From NCBI RefSeq assembly GCF_013410945.1, contig NZ_JACCCH010000001.1:2418001-2482000 (forward strand): a DNA stretch of 64,000 bases. The letters are read 5' to 3'. Shown piece after piece: positions 40,290 through 49,547 of this stretch. The DNA comes from Leifsonia sp. AK011. GTDB taxonomy: Bacteria; Actinomycetota; Actinomycetes; Actinomycetales; Microbacteriaceae. The notes under the pieces are model-generated. The model saw only the letters and a list, made by a program, of their open reading frames with translations. It had not been told where the DNA came from and made no database searches. How positions within the stretch are numbered: the first letter of the stretch is position 1; every line of letters begins with the position of its first letter. The position numbers were made by a program, and so were the translations under genes.

Positions 40290-41351
40290 ATGAAGATCCA
40301 GAATGCTTTTCGGGTAGGACTGCTCGGTGGTCTGGGCGTCATCGTGGCGGTGGCGATTGGTGCGACGATCGGCTCGCTCGCGACGATCCTCACCTACGTG
40401 GGCGCCGCGCTGTTCCTCGCACTCGGGCTCGACCCGGTGGTGAGCTGGCTGCAACGGCACAAGTTCCCGCGACCGCTCGCGATCGTTACGGTGCTCGTCG
40501 GGGTCCTCGCAGTGTTCGCCGGCCTCATCTTCGCGATCATCCCGGTCATCAGCGACCAGATCCAACGTGCCATCCGCACGGTCCCCGGGTTCATCAACTC
40601 GTTCTTCGATGGCAGCGCGCGCAAGGCCATTCAGGATGCGCTGCCGTGGCTGGACGTCGACAGCGTGATCACGGGAGCCCAGAACTGGGTCGCAACGCTC
40701 GACCCGACCCAGATCACCGGCGGTGTGCTGACCGTCGGCGTCGGGATAGCGACCGGCATCACGGGCGCTGTCATCGTGCTCATCCTCACCCTCTACTTCG
40801 TCTCATCGCTGAGCAACCTCAAGCGCGGGATCTACCGCCTGGTTCCGGCCTCGAAGCGGCCCAAGTTCATCGACCTCGCCGAGCAGACCAGCACGGCCGT
40901 CGGGCGTTTCGTCAGCGGCCAGTTCGTGCTCGCCCTGAGCAATGGTGTGCTGTCGTTCATCGTGCTGACGCTCATCCTCCCAGCCTTCGCGGTGCCGGTG
41001 AGCTACTCCGCGCTCTTCGCGTTCATCGCCTTCCTGGCGTCCCTCATCCCACTCGTGGGAACCGTTTCGGGCGCGGCGGTGATCACGCTTCTCGTCCTGC
41101 TGTTCGACGGCGCGCCCTCGTGGTTCATCGTGGGCATCTACTACCTCGTCTACATGCAGGTGGAGGCATACTTCCTGAGCCCCCGCATCATGGCGCAGGC
41201 CGTCAAGATCCCCGGCGCTGTGGTCGTGATCGCCGCACTGGCTGGCGGCACGCTGCTGGGCATCCTGGGGGCACTCATCGCCATCCCCGTCGCGGCTGGC
41301 ATCATGCTCGTCATCGACCAGGTGGTCGTTCCCCGGCAGGAAGAGCTCTAG
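40290..41351 (+). CDS. AI-2E family (PerM-like) transporter
   Basis: 353 residues from ATG 40290 with GGGAGC upstream. Seven to eight membrane helices with the family hallmark region GALIAIPVAAGIMLVIDQVVV at the end and ALFLALGLDPVVSWLQRH near residue 45. The soluble segment between helices (about 90-140) is present. The family includes AI-2 exporters and Na+/H+ antiporters, so substrate is not assignable. It lies 63 bases after the Scy-like gene on the same strand and may share its transcript. Confidence 0.92.
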   Translation: MKIQNAFRVGLLGGLGVIVAVAIGATIGSLATILTYVGAALFLALGLDPVVSWLQRHKFPRPLAIVTVLVGVLAVFAGLIFAIIPVISDQIQRAIRTVPGFINSFFDGSARKAIQDALPWLDVDSVITGAQNWVATLDPTQITGGVLTVGVGIATGITGAVIVLILTLYFVSSLSNLKRGIYRLVPASKRPKFIDLAEQTSTAVGRFVSGQFVLALSNGVLSFIVLTLILPAFAVPVSYSALFAFIAFLASLIPLVGTVSGAAVITLLVLLFDGAPSWFIVGIYYLVYMQVEAYFLSPRIMAQAVKIPGAVVVIAALAGGTLLGILGALIAIPVAAGIMLVIDQVVVPRQEEL

Positions 41352-41363
41352 GCGGGATGCTGA

Positions 41364-42074
41364 CTAGTCCCACTCGCGCGGCAGCGGAAGCACGCCGGGG
41401 TTCAGCCTGGCCACAATCTCGGTGAGCACGCGATAGGTCTGCTCCTCGCCCACCCAGAGGTGCTTACCACCCTCGACGGCGACGAACTCGAGCTCTGGCA
41501 CGCTCGCGAACCTCTCGGCCGCCTCCGCTGGGCGCAGGTAGTCGTCGAGCTCGGGAATGATCGCGACGAGGCGCTTGCCGCTCCCCGCCCACGCGGCAAC
41601 CTCGTCAGCGGTGGCGCGATGCAGGGGCGGCGAGAGCAGGATCGCACCGACAATGGGATGCTCGAGCCCATACTTGAGCGTGACCTCGGTGCCGAAGGAC
41701 CAGCCAACGAGCCAGGGGTTCGGCAGCCCGCGCTGGGCTACGAAGGCCATGGCGGCCGCGAGATCGTGCCGCTCATCGACACCGTGGCCGAAGGTGCCCT
41801 CCGAGGTGCCGCGGGGCGACGTGACGCCCCGGAAGTTGAACCGAAGCACGGCGATGTCGGCGAGCGCCGGCAGCCGGGCGGCGGCCTTGCGCAGCACATG
41901 CGAGTCCATGAAACCGCCGGCGGTCGGCAACGGATGCAACGCCACGATGGTCGCGACCGGCTCCGCCGTCTCCGGCAGCGCCAGCTCCCCCACGAGCGTG
42001 AGCCCGTCGGCCGTGTGCAGTTCGATCTCCTCGCGGCGTGCTGGCAGGATCGTCCCGCCCCGTATCTCTGTCAC
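41364..42074 (-). CDS. Alpha/beta-hydrolase (dienelactone-hydrolase-like)
   Basis: 236 residues from GTG 42074. Alpha/beta-hydrolase core with the nucleophile elbow GWSFGT (Ser about 146) and a strand-loop NFRGVTSPRGTSEGTF typical of small bacterial serine hydrolases of the YpfH/KANL3-like type; a late His in GGKHLWVG could complete the triad. Substrate unknown. It follows the zinc-ribbon gene at 42082 by seven bases and converges with the AI-2E transporter gene. Confidence 0.88.
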   Translation of the reverse strand: MTEIRGGTILPARREEIELHTADGLTLVGELALPETAEPVATIVALHPLPTAGGFMDSHVLRKAAARLPALADIAVLRFNFRGVTSPRGTSEGTFGHGVDERHDLAAAMAFVAQRGLPNPWLVGWSFGTEVTLKYGLEHPIVGAILLSPPLHRATADEVAAWAGSGKRLVAIIPELDDYLRPAEAAERFASVPELEFVAVEGGKHLWVGEEQTYRVLTEIVARLNPGVLPLPREWD

Positions 42075-42081
42075 GATCGTG

Positions 42082-42381
42082 TCAGCTCCTGATCTTCCAG
42101 CAGTGGGTGTGCCAGTGCCGACGCGCGGCCAGGTCGTCGGCCTCCCCCATGAGTCCGTCCGCGCGCCACGTCACCACGTGTGCGGTGCCCGGCGAGACCT
42201 CGAGGCTGCAGCCGGGGCAGACGTACGACTTGAGGGCACTCGCCGCGGCGATGGGCTGTACGTTCCAGCTTCCGTCGCGCTTGGACTCCACGTGGCGCTG
42301 GCCGGCGAGAGCTCTCGACAGGTCGATCTCCGGTGCGTCGTCGGAGGCCCTACGACCGCGGGGACGGTTCGACCTGGGCAT
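42082..42381 (-). CDS. Small zinc-ribbon-like protein
   Basis: 99 residues, basic N-terminus (MPRSNRPRGRR). Possible metal ligands: CPGC (about 55-58), H67, and H-W-H-T-H-C-W near the end. Similar actinobacterial proteins are often labelled ATP/GTP-binding, but I see no nucleotide-binding motif. ATG 42381 follows TAGGCT (42393-42388) by six bases, so it likely begins a two-gene leaderless operon with the hydrolase. Confidence 0.85.
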   Translation of the reverse strand: MPRSNRPRGRRASDDAPEIDLSRALAGQRHVESKRDGSWNVQPIAAASALKSYVCPGCSLEVSPGTAHVVTWRADGLMGEADDLAARRHWHTHCWKIRS

Positions 42382-42411
42382 ACTCCAAGCCTACGACGAC
42401 GACAGGGACCA

Positions 42412-44142
42412 TCAGTCGGTGTCGAACTGGGCGAGGCGGGTCTCCTCGAGGTCGAGCACGGTCTGCGCGCGCACGAGAATGCGGGAGGCATAGCGCCCCT
42501 CCGAGCGAGCGATGAGCAGGGCATCCCGCTCCGCGCGGAGCACGTCGTAGCGGAGCATCCGATACCGGGTCAGGGGCAGGTCGGCCAGCTTCTCCGGGTC
42601 CCCAGCAGCCTCAACCTGCTCATGGAGCAGGTTGGTTCCGATCTCGGTGTCGTGCCGAACACGCTCGATGATGGCAGGGTCCACGGGCTCCCCCGCGCTG
42701 TCGGTGGCGTCCTCGAGCACCTGGAGGCCAGCCTCGTTGAGTTCGGCAAGGAGGGAGGCGAACTCGCGGCGATCGGCCGTGGCATCCGAGCCCTGCACGC
42801 CCAGCATGCGGATGAGCCACGGGAGGGTGCCGCCCTGCACCAGCAGCGTGACGACAGCGACCGTGAACGCGATGAGGACGAGCTGGTTGCGGTGCGGGAT
42901 GTCGTCGGGCAGGGACTGGGCCGCGGCGAGGGTGACCACGCCGCGCATCCCCGCCCACCCCAGGATGATGCCGCCGCGCCACTCGAGGCCGTCATCGTGC
43001 AACTGCTTGATGTCGTTGCCGCGCCGACCCAGAACCCTGCGCGCAGCGGAGAGGCGACGCTCCTGGCGAGGCGTGATGTTCTCAGCCGGTATTCGCTCGA
43101 GATACTCCTTGCTCCGCTCGTGCCTCAGCAGTGCCCGCCGCTCCTGCCGTCGCAGGATGAGCAGCAGCGGTCCCACGAACAGGTAGCGCGTCGCGATGAC
43201 CACAACGGTGACGAGGATGCCCAGCAGCACGGCCACGGGAACGCTGAGGTCGTCCGAGCGCACGTTGCCCACGACGTTGGTCAGTTCGAGCCCCATGAGC
43301 AGGAACACGCCGTTCTCGAGGAGGAACTGGATCGAGCGCCAGTTCGTGCGCTCGGTCGTTCGTGACTGCGGCGAGAAACGGCGTGAGGAGTGATAGCCCG
43401 AATACAGGCCAACGGTGACGACCGCGATCACCCCGCTCGCCCCGAACTGCTCGGCGGGAAGGAACGCGATGAACGGCACCGCGAAGGAGATCGCGGTGTC
43501 GAGCAGCGGGTCGTTGAGCCGTGAACGCACCCAGACGGTAATGAATCCGACGACGACGCCGACCGCGATCGCCACGGTCACGGCGAAGGCGAAGTCGCCG
43601 AGTGCATCCCAGAACGTGACGGTAGCTGCGGTCGCCGCGATCGCCGACCGCAGAAGCACGAGCGCCGTGGCGTCATTGACGAGGCTCTCGCCCTCCAGGA
43701 TCGTGACGAGTCGCGGGGGCAGGCCGAACCGCTTGGCGATGGCGGTGGCCGCGACGGCGTCGGTCGGACTCACCACGGCGCCGACGGCGACCGCCGCCGC
43801 GAAGGACAGGGTGGGGAACACAGCCCAGAGGAGGGCCCCGGTGATGAAGGTCGTCGCGATCACGAGCAGGACGCTCAGCACCCCGATGGACGGGAAGTTC
43901 CTGCGGAAGTCGATGACGGGAACGCTGATGGCGGACGCGTAGAGGATCGGGGGCAGAAGCACGAAGAGCACGATCTCACTGGGAACGCTCACCGGCGCCC
44001 CCTGAACGAAGCTGAGACCAGCACCGATCACGATGAGGATGAGCGGGGTGGCGATGCCGAGCTTCTTGCCGAAGATACCGGCTGCCACGATCGTGATGAT
44101 CGCGATGACGAAGAAGAGGGCGAGCTCAAGCACCTGATCCAT
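42412..44142 (-). CDS. Na+/H+ antiporter, CPA1 type
   Basis: 576 residues. About 12 membrane helices in residues 1-430 with antiporter motifs: VLLPPILYASAI near 65 and VSPTDAVAATAIAKRFGLP (about 147, with the paired Asp region LVNDATALVLLR at 175). The C-terminal 140 residues form a cytoplasmic helical tail (LLAELNEAGLQVLEDATD ... LDLEETRLAQFDTD) usual for bacterial Nhe-like exchangers. Exports Na+ (or K+) in exchange for protons. ATG 44142 follows TAAGCT (44154-44149) by six bases. Confidence 0.94.
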   Translation of the reverse strand: MDQVLELALFFVIAIITIVAAGIFGKKLGIATPLILIVIGAGLSFVQGAPVSVPSEIVLFVLLPPILYASAISVPVIDFRRNFPSIGVLSVLLVIATTFITGALLWAVFPTLSFAAAVAVGAVVSPTDAVAATAIAKRFGLPPRLVTILEGESLVNDATALVLLRSAIAATAATVTFWDALGDFAFAVTVAIAVGVVVGFITVWVRSRLNDPLLDTAISFAVPFIAFLPAEQFGASGVIAVVTVGLYSGYHSSRRFSPQSRTTERTNWRSIQFLLENGVFLLMGLELTNVVGNVRSDDLSVPVAVLLGILVTVVVIATRYLFVGPLLLILRRQERRALLRHERSKEYLERIPAENITPRQERRLSAARRVLGRRGNDIKQLHDDGLEWRGGIILGWAGMRGVVTLAAAQSLPDDIPHRNQLVLIAFTVAVVTLLVQGGTLPWLIRMLGVQGSDATADRREFASLLAELNEAGLQVLEDATDSAGEPVDPAIIERVRHDTEIGTNLLHEQVEAAGDPEKLADLPLTRYRMLRYDVLRAERDALLIARSEGRYASRILVRAQTVLDLEETRLAQFDTD

Positions 44143-44177
44143 CGCGCCAGCTTATCGATGGCGCGGGGTGCGAGCGG

Positions 44178-44813
44178 TTAGTACCAGCCTTCGACCTCGG
44201 AGTGTTCCCACGCACCGCACGGCGTCGCGTAACGTCCGGCGATGTAGCTCAGGCCCCACGAGATCTGGGTAGCCGGGTTCGTCGCCCAGTCGGCTCCAGC
44301 CGACGCCATCTTGTCTCCGGGAAGCGCCTGCGGGATGCCGTAGGCGCCACTGCTCGCGTTGTGCGCGTAGACGTTCCATCCGGATTCCCTGTTCCAGAGG
44401 GCAACCAGGCAATCGAACTGGTCCTGACCCCAGCCCATGCCCTGCAGGATCTCCCACGCCGCAGCCTGCGCGCTGCCCGGGTCCGGCGTACCAGCTGCGG
44501 GCGCGGCGGAGACGACTGGGGCAGGCGGTGCGATCTCGCTCGTCGTGAACGTGTCGCGCGCGGCGGTGTGCTGGTACTGGCCCGCGACGGTGAGCTCCTG
44601 GGCATCGACCTTCACGGTCGTGCCGGGCGCGACGATCTCCGACGCGCTGGCCTGCGACTGGGGGCTGAGCGAGTTCGTCACGAGGAGTGCCGTGGTCACG
44701 GCGATCGCGAAAATGGGGAGCGACCAAGTGGACCGCACGTGGCGTCCCGAAAGGTCCCCGCCGGAGCTTTTCAGCTGCGCGCGAAGGGAAGTCGCTCGTG
44801 TATGTGAACCCAC
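44178..44813 (-). CDS. Secreted lytic-transglycosylase-like wall hydrolase
   Basis: About 211 residues from GTG 44813 (VGSHTRATSLRAQL); a frame open to 45008 overlaps the DivIVA-type gene and is not supported, and the exact start is uncertain. A basic N-terminus and a membrane/signal segment (SLPIFAIAVTTALLVTNSL, about 31-49) are followed by a Thr/Ala/Pro linker and the SLT-like domain (about 130-211): FDCLVALWNRESGWNVYAHN with the catalytic Glu, and SGAYGIPQALPG. Cleaves peptidoglycan glycan strands outside the membrane. TACAGT lies nine bases before the GTG. Confidence 0.87.
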   Translation of the reverse strand: MGSHTRATSLRAQLKSSGGDLSGRHVRSTWSLPIFAIAVTTALLVTNSLSPQSQASASEIVAPGTTVKVDAQELTVAGQYQHTAARDTFTTSEIAPPAPVVSAAPAAGTPDPGSAQAAAWEILQGMGWGQDQFDCLVALWNRESGWNVYAHNASSGAYGIPQALPGDKMASAGADWATNPATQISWGLSYIAGRYATPCGAWEHSEVEGWY

Positions 44814-44895
44814 AGTTGAAAAACTGTATCCCACGAGCCTGACAAAACCCAGAGGATGCGCATCCCCAGAGCGGGGTGCGCGCACCGGCTGAGCC

Positions 44896-45447
44896 TCAGC
44901 GCACCGCCAGCATGACGTTGATGACCGAGTCCAGGAGCAGGTCGACCTGACCCTCGTTGTACCCGCGCTTCTTGCTCGGGAAGGCAACGGCGCGCACCTG
45001 CTCAACACTCATCGGCTTGCCGTTCTGGAAGTAGCCCACGAGGCGGTCCGCGAAGGCGTCGACGGCCTTGGGGTCGTAGCCATCGGTGAGGATGCCGGTG
45101 CGCGAGAAGCGCTGTCCCGCCGGGCGTGCGAGCCGGTTGAGGATCTCCTGGGCGGATGCACGGGCCGCGGCGTACCACGCGGCATCCCCGATCTCGGCGA
45201 AGGCCCGCTCGCGCTCGCGCGCGGCGAAGGCGTCCTCAAGGCGCTCGAGTGCGGCATCAACGTGCTTGGTGGAGTACCCACCCTTCTCCATCGCGAACGC
45301 GGTGGTGCGGATGCTCTCGGCAGTCACGGTGCCGAGGCTGCCTCGGTCGGCGGTGTAGGCGGCGCGGGCCTCCTCGAGGAATTCCTCGACCTGCTCAACG
45401 CTGTATCCGGTGTGTGACTTACGTGCTCGCGGAAAGGTAGTACTCAC
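44896..45447 (-). CDS. DivIVA-domain repeat protein
   Basis: 183 residues. Contains three to four short DivIVA-type motifs of the form G-Y-x3-(Q/A/H)-V-(D/E): GYSVEQVEEFLEEA, GYSTKHVDAALERL, GYDPKAVDAFADRL and GYNEGQVDLLLDSV. It has no long coiled coil, unlike canonical DivIVA/Wag31. GTG 45447 has CACAAT six bases upstream. It lies 14 bases from the cdsA stop on the same strand at the end of the rpsB-to-cdsA block; a link to envelope growth is plausible. Confidence 0.88.
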   Translation of the reverse strand: MSTTFPRARKSHTGYSVEQVEEFLEEARAAYTADRGSLGTVTAESIRTTAFAMEKGGYSTKHVDAALERLEDAFAARERERAFAEIGDAAWYAAARASAQEILNRLARPAGQRFSRTGILTDGYDPKAVDAFADRLVGYFQNGKPMSVEQVRAVAFPSKKRGYNEGQVDLLLDSVINVMLAVR

Positions 45448-45461
45448 CGCACCATTGTGCC

Positions 45462-46337
45462 CTACGCGAAGATGAGAAAGAGCGCATAGGCCGCTGCACC
45501 CGACAGCAGCGAGGAGTCGACACGGTCGAGGAAGCCCCCGTGTCCCGGCAGCCAGGTGCTGATGTCCTTGATGCCCAGGTCACGCTTGATGAGGGATTCC
45601 GCGAGGTCACCGAGGGTCGCCGTACCGAGGAGAACCAGACCGAAGATCACGCCGACCCACCATGGCTGCTGGAGCATGAAGATGGCGACGAGTACTCCCG
45701 CGAGGATGGCGGCGGCAGCCGAGCCCGCGAAGCCCTCCCAGGTCTTTCCTGGGCTGATGAGCGGTGCCATCTTGTGCTTACCGAACGTGAGCCCCGTCGC
45801 GTAGGCGCCCGTGTCGACGGCGACCACGACGATGAGGAACGCGAGCGTCCACCACTGGCCGCCCTCCTGGGCCGTCAGGAGCACCGTGAAGCCGGCCATG
45901 AACGCGACGTAGGCCATGATGAAGGCGCCGGCGCCCAGATCCTTGAGCAGGTCCATTCCGGACACACGATGCTCCGGGCGGATCATCTCCACGAGTCGCC
46001 AGATGGTGATCGCGAGCACCCCAGCGAGGGTCACCAGCCAGTGGCCCGTCGCAAGCCAGTAGAACGATGCCGGTACGACAGCGAGTGCGGCGATAACCGT
46101 CGGCACCCTGGGCACATCGCGCCCGGCGAACCTCAGGGCGCTGGCAAGTTCGAAGCTCGTGAAGCCGATCAGAACGGCCGCGAGCACCATGTAGAGCTCT
46201 TTGATCAGGACGAGGCTGACGAGCACCGCCCCGCCGAGCACGAGGCCCACGAGGATCGCGCGCAGGAGGGGTCGCCCGGTACGCGCGTTGATCTTGTCGT
46301 TCGTCGCGCGAACCTGGGCTTCGAAGTCGGAGACCAT
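45462..46337 (-). CDS. cdsA: Phosphatidate cytidylyltransferase
   Basis: 291 residues. Makes CDP-diacylglycerol from phosphatidate and CTP for phospholipid synthesis. Eight or so membrane helices; the CDS signature is near the C-terminus (IKRDLGIKDISTWLPGHGGFLDRVDS), with FGKHKMAPLISPGKTWEG before it. A basic N-terminal extension (residues 1-30) precedes the first helix. The ATG 46337 overlaps the frr stop by one base, so it is coupled to frr. Confidence 0.96.
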   Translation of the reverse strand: MVSDFEAQVRATNDKINARTGRPLLRAILVGLVLGGAVLVSLVLIKELYMVLAAVLIGFTSFELASALRFAGRDVPRVPTVIAALAVVPASFYWLATGHWLVTLAGVLAITIWRLVEMIRPEHRVSGMDLLKDLGAGAFIMAYVAFMAGFTVLLTAQEGGQWWTLAFLIVVVAVDTGAYATGLTFGKHKMAPLISPGKTWEGFAGSAAAAILAGVLVAIFMLQQPWWVGVIFGLVLLGTATLGDLAESLIKRDLGIKDISTWLPGHGGFLDRVDSSLLSGAAAYALFLIFA

Positions 46338-46894
46338 CAGACCTCGAGAAGCTCGGCTTCCTTGCGCTTCAGGGCGTCGTCGATGGCGTCGACGTGGCTC
46401 TTGGTCGAGGCATCCAGTTCCTTCTCGGCCCGGGCAACCTCGTCTTCGCCGACCTCCTTGAGGCCATCGAGGTCATCCTTCGCCTTGCGACGGATGTTAC
46501 GGATCGCGACTCGCGCCTGCTCGGCCTTGTCGCGCACGATCTTGACGTACTCCTTGCGACGGTCCTCGGTGAGTTCCGGGAGGGTCGCGCGGATGACCGA
46601 GCCGTCGTTACCGACGCTCGCGCCGATGTGCGTCGCCGCGGCGAGCGCCTTCTCGATGTCCTTGAGCGCTGACTTGTCGAACGGCGTGATCAGGAGCGTG
46701 CGAGCCTCCTGGTTGACCATCGATGCGAGCTGGGCGAGAGGTGTCGGCGAACCGTAGTAGTCGACGAGCACCTTCTGGAAGAGGGCGGGGTTTGCACGGC
46801 CGGTGCGCACCGTCGAGAAATCGTCCTTGGCGACCTCCACGGCCTTCTGCATCTTGTCCTTGGCTTCAGCCAAAACGTCGCTGATCACGGGCAA
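46337..46894 (-). CDS. frr: Ribosome recycling factor
   Basis: 185 residues, normal length. Splits post-termination ribosomes with EF-G. Conserved features: [19 protein letters not shown], the [26 protein letters not shown] domain II hinge, and the C-terminal helix [20 protein letters not shown]. Start GTG 46894 follows AAAGGAG. In most bacteria pyrH lies directly before frr; here an EamA gene separates them. Confidence 0.97.
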   Translation of the reverse strand: MPVISDVLAEAKDKMQKAVEVAKDDFSTVRTGRANPALFQKVLVDYYGSPTPLAQLASMVNQEARTLLITPFDKSALKDIEKALAAATHIGASVGNDGSVIRATLPELTEDRRKEYVKIVRDKAEQARVAIRNIRRKAKDDLDGLKEVGEDEVARAEKELDASTKSHVDAIDDALKRKEAELLEV

Positions 46895-46962
46895 CTCCTT
46901 TGTGTCAGGTCGAGTTTAGTCGGGCACCGCTGGGAGCCGTGACCGCAACGGATGCAACGGCA

Positions 46963-47826
46963 TCAGGCGGCAAGGAGTGCAACGCCCGCGAGCACCACCG
47001 TCGCACCGATCAGCCGCTGGACGGGATGCGGCTCACGGAAGAGCAACCAGCCCGCGAGACCCACGAGCACCACGCTCACCTCGCGCGCGGGCGCGACGAT
47101 CGAGACGGGCGCGATCTGCACTGCGAAGAGGATGAGGATGTATGCCAGCGGCCCCAGAATCGCGAAGAGCAGCACCGCCACCCGGTGCGACCGCGCGATG
47201 CGCAGGGGTTCCGGCCAGCGCCGAAGGGCCGGGGCGGCCAGGAGCACCGCCTGCACCACGAGGGAACCCCAGTAGAAGCCAACGGGTGGCAGGTCGTGCA
47301 CGGTCACCGCCGAGGCATCCCAGAGTGTGTAGATCGCGATGAGCACGCCGACACCGAGACCGTAGAGGATGCCCGTCCGATTATCGCGCGCACTGCTGCG
47401 CCCTCCAGCGAGACCGATGATCACGACGCCGAGCGTGATCACGACCGCACCGAGGATGCCGAGCCACCCCGGGCGCTCCCCCAGCACGAGCACCGCGAGC
47501 ACGACGGCGAGGAAAGGGCCGGTGCCTCGCGCGAGGGGGTAGACGACCGAGACATCCGCGAGCCTGTATCCGCGCTGGAGCACGAGGAAGTAGACGACCT
47601 GGAGCGCACCGCTCACGAGAGCGAGCGGCAGGAGTTCCAGGAGGTCGGCCCCATCGGCAGCGAGCGATGCAACCCCGAACGGTGCGAACACCACAGCGCC
47701 CACGACGATCCCGGCCCAGATGTAGCTCGGGCCGGACATCCCCGCCTTCTTGACGACGACATTCCAGGTGGCGTGCGCGATCGCCGCGCCCGCGATGAGC
47801 AGCGCGACGATCAGGCCAGTCGACAC
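46963..47826 (-). CDS. EamA-family (DMT) membrane transporter between pyrH and frr
   Basis: 287 residues, ten hydrophobic helices in two EamA repeats (IAHATWNVVVKKAG near 17; LYGLGVGVLIAIYTLWDASAV in the second). Substrate unknown. GTG 47826 lies 21 bases after the pyrH stop, so it is transcribed with pyrH. Its position between pyrH and frr, normally adjacent genes, marks it as an insertion into a conserved operon. It is unlike the EamA protein at 5429-6595 in length and has no polar tail. Confidence 0.88.
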   Translation of the reverse strand: MSTGLIVALLIAGAAIAHATWNVVVKKAGMSGPSYIWAGIVVGAVVFAPFGVASLAADGADLLELLPLALVSGALQVVYFLVLQRGYRLADVSVVYPLARGTGPFLAVVLAVLVLGERPGWLGILGAVVITLGVVIIGLAGGRSSARDNRTGILYGLGVGVLIAIYTLWDASAVTVHDLPPVGFYWGSLVVQAVLLAAPALRRWPEPLRIARSHRVAVLLFAILGPLAYILILFAVQIAPVSIVAPAREVSVVLVGLAGWLLFREPHPVQRLIGATVVLAGVALLAA

Positions 47827-47847
47827 GGGCCGGTCTAGCGGTGCGGC

Positions 47848-48561
47848 CTAGTTGGAGACGAGCGTGCCGATGGACTCGCCGCGGATGGCCTTGGTCACGT
47901 TGCCCGCTGGCTCCATGCCGAAGACGACCATGGGCATCGAGTTGTCCATGCAGAGGCTGAAGGCCGTCGAGTCGACGACCTTGAGGCCACGCACGAGCGC
48001 CTCCTGGTAGGTCACGTGCTCGAGCTTCGAGGCCGAGTCATCCTTGCGGGGATCACCCGTGTAGACCCCGTCCACGCCGTTCTTGGCAACGAGGACGACG
48101 TCGGCGCTGATCTCGAGCGCGCGCTGGGCCGCGACGGTATCGGTGGAGAAGTACGGGAGACCGGCACCGGCACCGAAGATCACGACGCGGCCCTTCTCGA
48201 GGTGACGCTCCGCGCGACGCGGGATGTAGGGCTCGGCGACCTGGGTCATCGAGATCGCCGACTGCACACGCGTGGCGGCGCCAGCCTGCTCGAGGAAGTC
48301 CTGCAGGGCGAGCGCGTTCATGACGGTGCCGAGCATTCCCATGTAGTCGGCGCGGCCACGGTCCATACCGCGCTGGCTGAGTTCCGCACCGCGGAAGAAG
48401 TTGCCACCACCGACGACGATCGCGATCTCGACATCCTGCGCGGCGAGTGCGATCTCCTTCGCGAGAGCGCTGACGACATCGGGATTCACGCCGAGTTGCC
48501 CACCGCCGAAGGCCTCACCCGACAGCTTCAACAGAACACGGCGCTTCTTTTCGGTCATCAA
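47848..48561 (-). CDS. pyrH: Uridylate kinase
   Basis: 237 residues. Phosphorylates UMP to UDP with ATP. Amino-acid-kinase fold: [14 protein letters not shown] at the start, [35 protein letters not shown], and [18 protein letters not shown] for nucleotide binding. GAAGGA is eight bases before ATG 48561 (ATG 48558 is also possible). A terminator separates it from tsf, so it has its own promoter region at about 48562-48624. Confidence 0.97.
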   Translation of the reverse strand: MMTEKKRRVLLKLSGEAFGGGQLGVNPDVVSALAKEIALAAQDVEIAIVVGGGNFFRGAELSQRGMDRGRADYMGMLGTVMNALALQDFLEQAGAATRVQSAISMTQVAEPYIPRRAERHLEKGRVVIFGAGAGLPYFSTDTVAAQRALEISADVVLVAKNGVDGVYTGDPRKDDSASKLEHVTYQEALVRGLKVVDSTAFSLCMDNSMPMVVFGMEPAGNVTKAIRGESIGTLVSN

Positions 48562-48624
48562 TCAATCCTTCTGTTGTGTCTGCTGGGTGGTGCTGTGTAC
48601 AGGCTATTGGTCCGGGCGCGAAAA

Positions 48625-48657
48625 GAGGGGCCCAGGACACGAAGTCCTGAGCCCCTC
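48625..48657 (-). terminator. Rho-independent terminator of the rpsB-tsf operon
   Basis: On the minus strand GAGGGGC and CAGGAC pair with their complements around a 5-base loop (one mismatch), followed by TTTTCG. It lies about 30 bases after the tsf stop. Confidence 0.85.
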
Positions 48658-48686
48658 GTCACTGAGGTTTTACTTCAGCGAAATGC

Positions 48687-49514
48687 TTACGCGCCGACCT
48701 TGAAACGGGCAAAGCCCGTCACGGTCAGGCCGGCGTCATCCAGGACCTTCTTGACGGACAGCTTGTTGTCCTTCGCGTAGTCCTGCTCGAGCAGTGCGAC
48801 CTGCTTGAAGAAGGCGCCGATGCGACCCTCGACGATCTTCGGCAGGGCCGCCTCGGGCTTGCCCTCGCCGCGGCTGATCTCCTCGACGATGCGACGCTCG
48901 TTCTCGACCTCGTCAGCGGGCACCTGGTCGCGGCCCAGGTACTGGGGCGCAGCGAACGAGATGTGCTGGGCGATTGAACGGGCCGTCTCCGCGTCGTCAC
49001 CCGTGTAGGCGACGACGACGCCGATCTGGGGCGGGAGGTCCTTCGAGGTGCGGTGCAGGTACACGGCGAACTTGTCGCCGGGGATGCGCACAACACGACG
49101 GAGCTCGACCTTCTCGCCCAGGATTGCGGCCTGGTCGTCGATGACGCTGCCCACGGTTCCGCCATCGAGCGGAACGGCGAGAGCGGCCTCGAGGGTCTCG
49201 GCACCCGAGTCGGCGAGGGCCTGGAGGACCTTCTCGCCGAGTGCGACGAACTTGTCGTTCTTGGCCACGAAGTCGGTCTCGCAGGCGAGCTCAATCATCG
49301 TGGTGGCGGTTGCCGACTCGACGGCGGCGATGAGGCCCTCGCTCGTGGAGCGGTCGGCACGCTTCGCGTTGCCCTTCGCACCCTTGAGACGGAGGATCTC
49401 GACGGCCTTCTCGATGTCGCCCTCGGCTTCGACGAGAGCGTTCTTCGTGTCGACCATGCCGGTGCCCAGGCGCTCGCGCAGGGCCTTGATGTCAGCGAGG
49501 CTGATGTCTGCCAC
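48687..49514 (-). CDS. tsf: Elongation factor Ts
   Basis: 275 residues, normal length. Nucleotide-exchange factor for EF-Tu. N-terminal UBA domain (ADIKALRERLGTGMVDTKNALVEAEGDIEKAVEILR) with the two EF-Ts signatures (RLGTGMVDTKNALVEA and ELACETDFVAKND). Follows rpsB by 33 bases in one operon and ends before the terminator at 48625-48657. Confidence 0.98.
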   Translation of the reverse strand: MADISLADIKALRERLGTGMVDTKNALVEAEGDIEKAVEILRLKGAKGNAKRADRSTSEGLIAAVESATATTMIELACETDFVAKNDKFVALGEKVLQALADSGAETLEAALAVPLDGGTVGSVIDDQAAILGEKVELRRVVRIPGDKFAVYLHRTSKDLPPQIGVVVAYTGDDAETARSIAQHISFAAPQYLGRDQVPADEVENERRIVEEISRGEGKPEAALPKIVEGRIGAFFKQVALLEQDYAKDNKLSVKKVLDDAGLTVTGFARFKVGA

Positions 49515-49547
49515 GGTGTGGATCCTTACTGGTTGCTTGTTGTCTGG

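Noticed and set aside
41557-43365. 602-codon plus-strand frame
   Set aside because: Antisense to the hydrolase and antiporter genes; spans three genes on the other strand.
44814-45008. N-terminal extension of the transglycosylase
   Set aside because: Overlaps the DivIVA-type gene out of frame and adds Arg/Ser-rich sequence before the signal segment.
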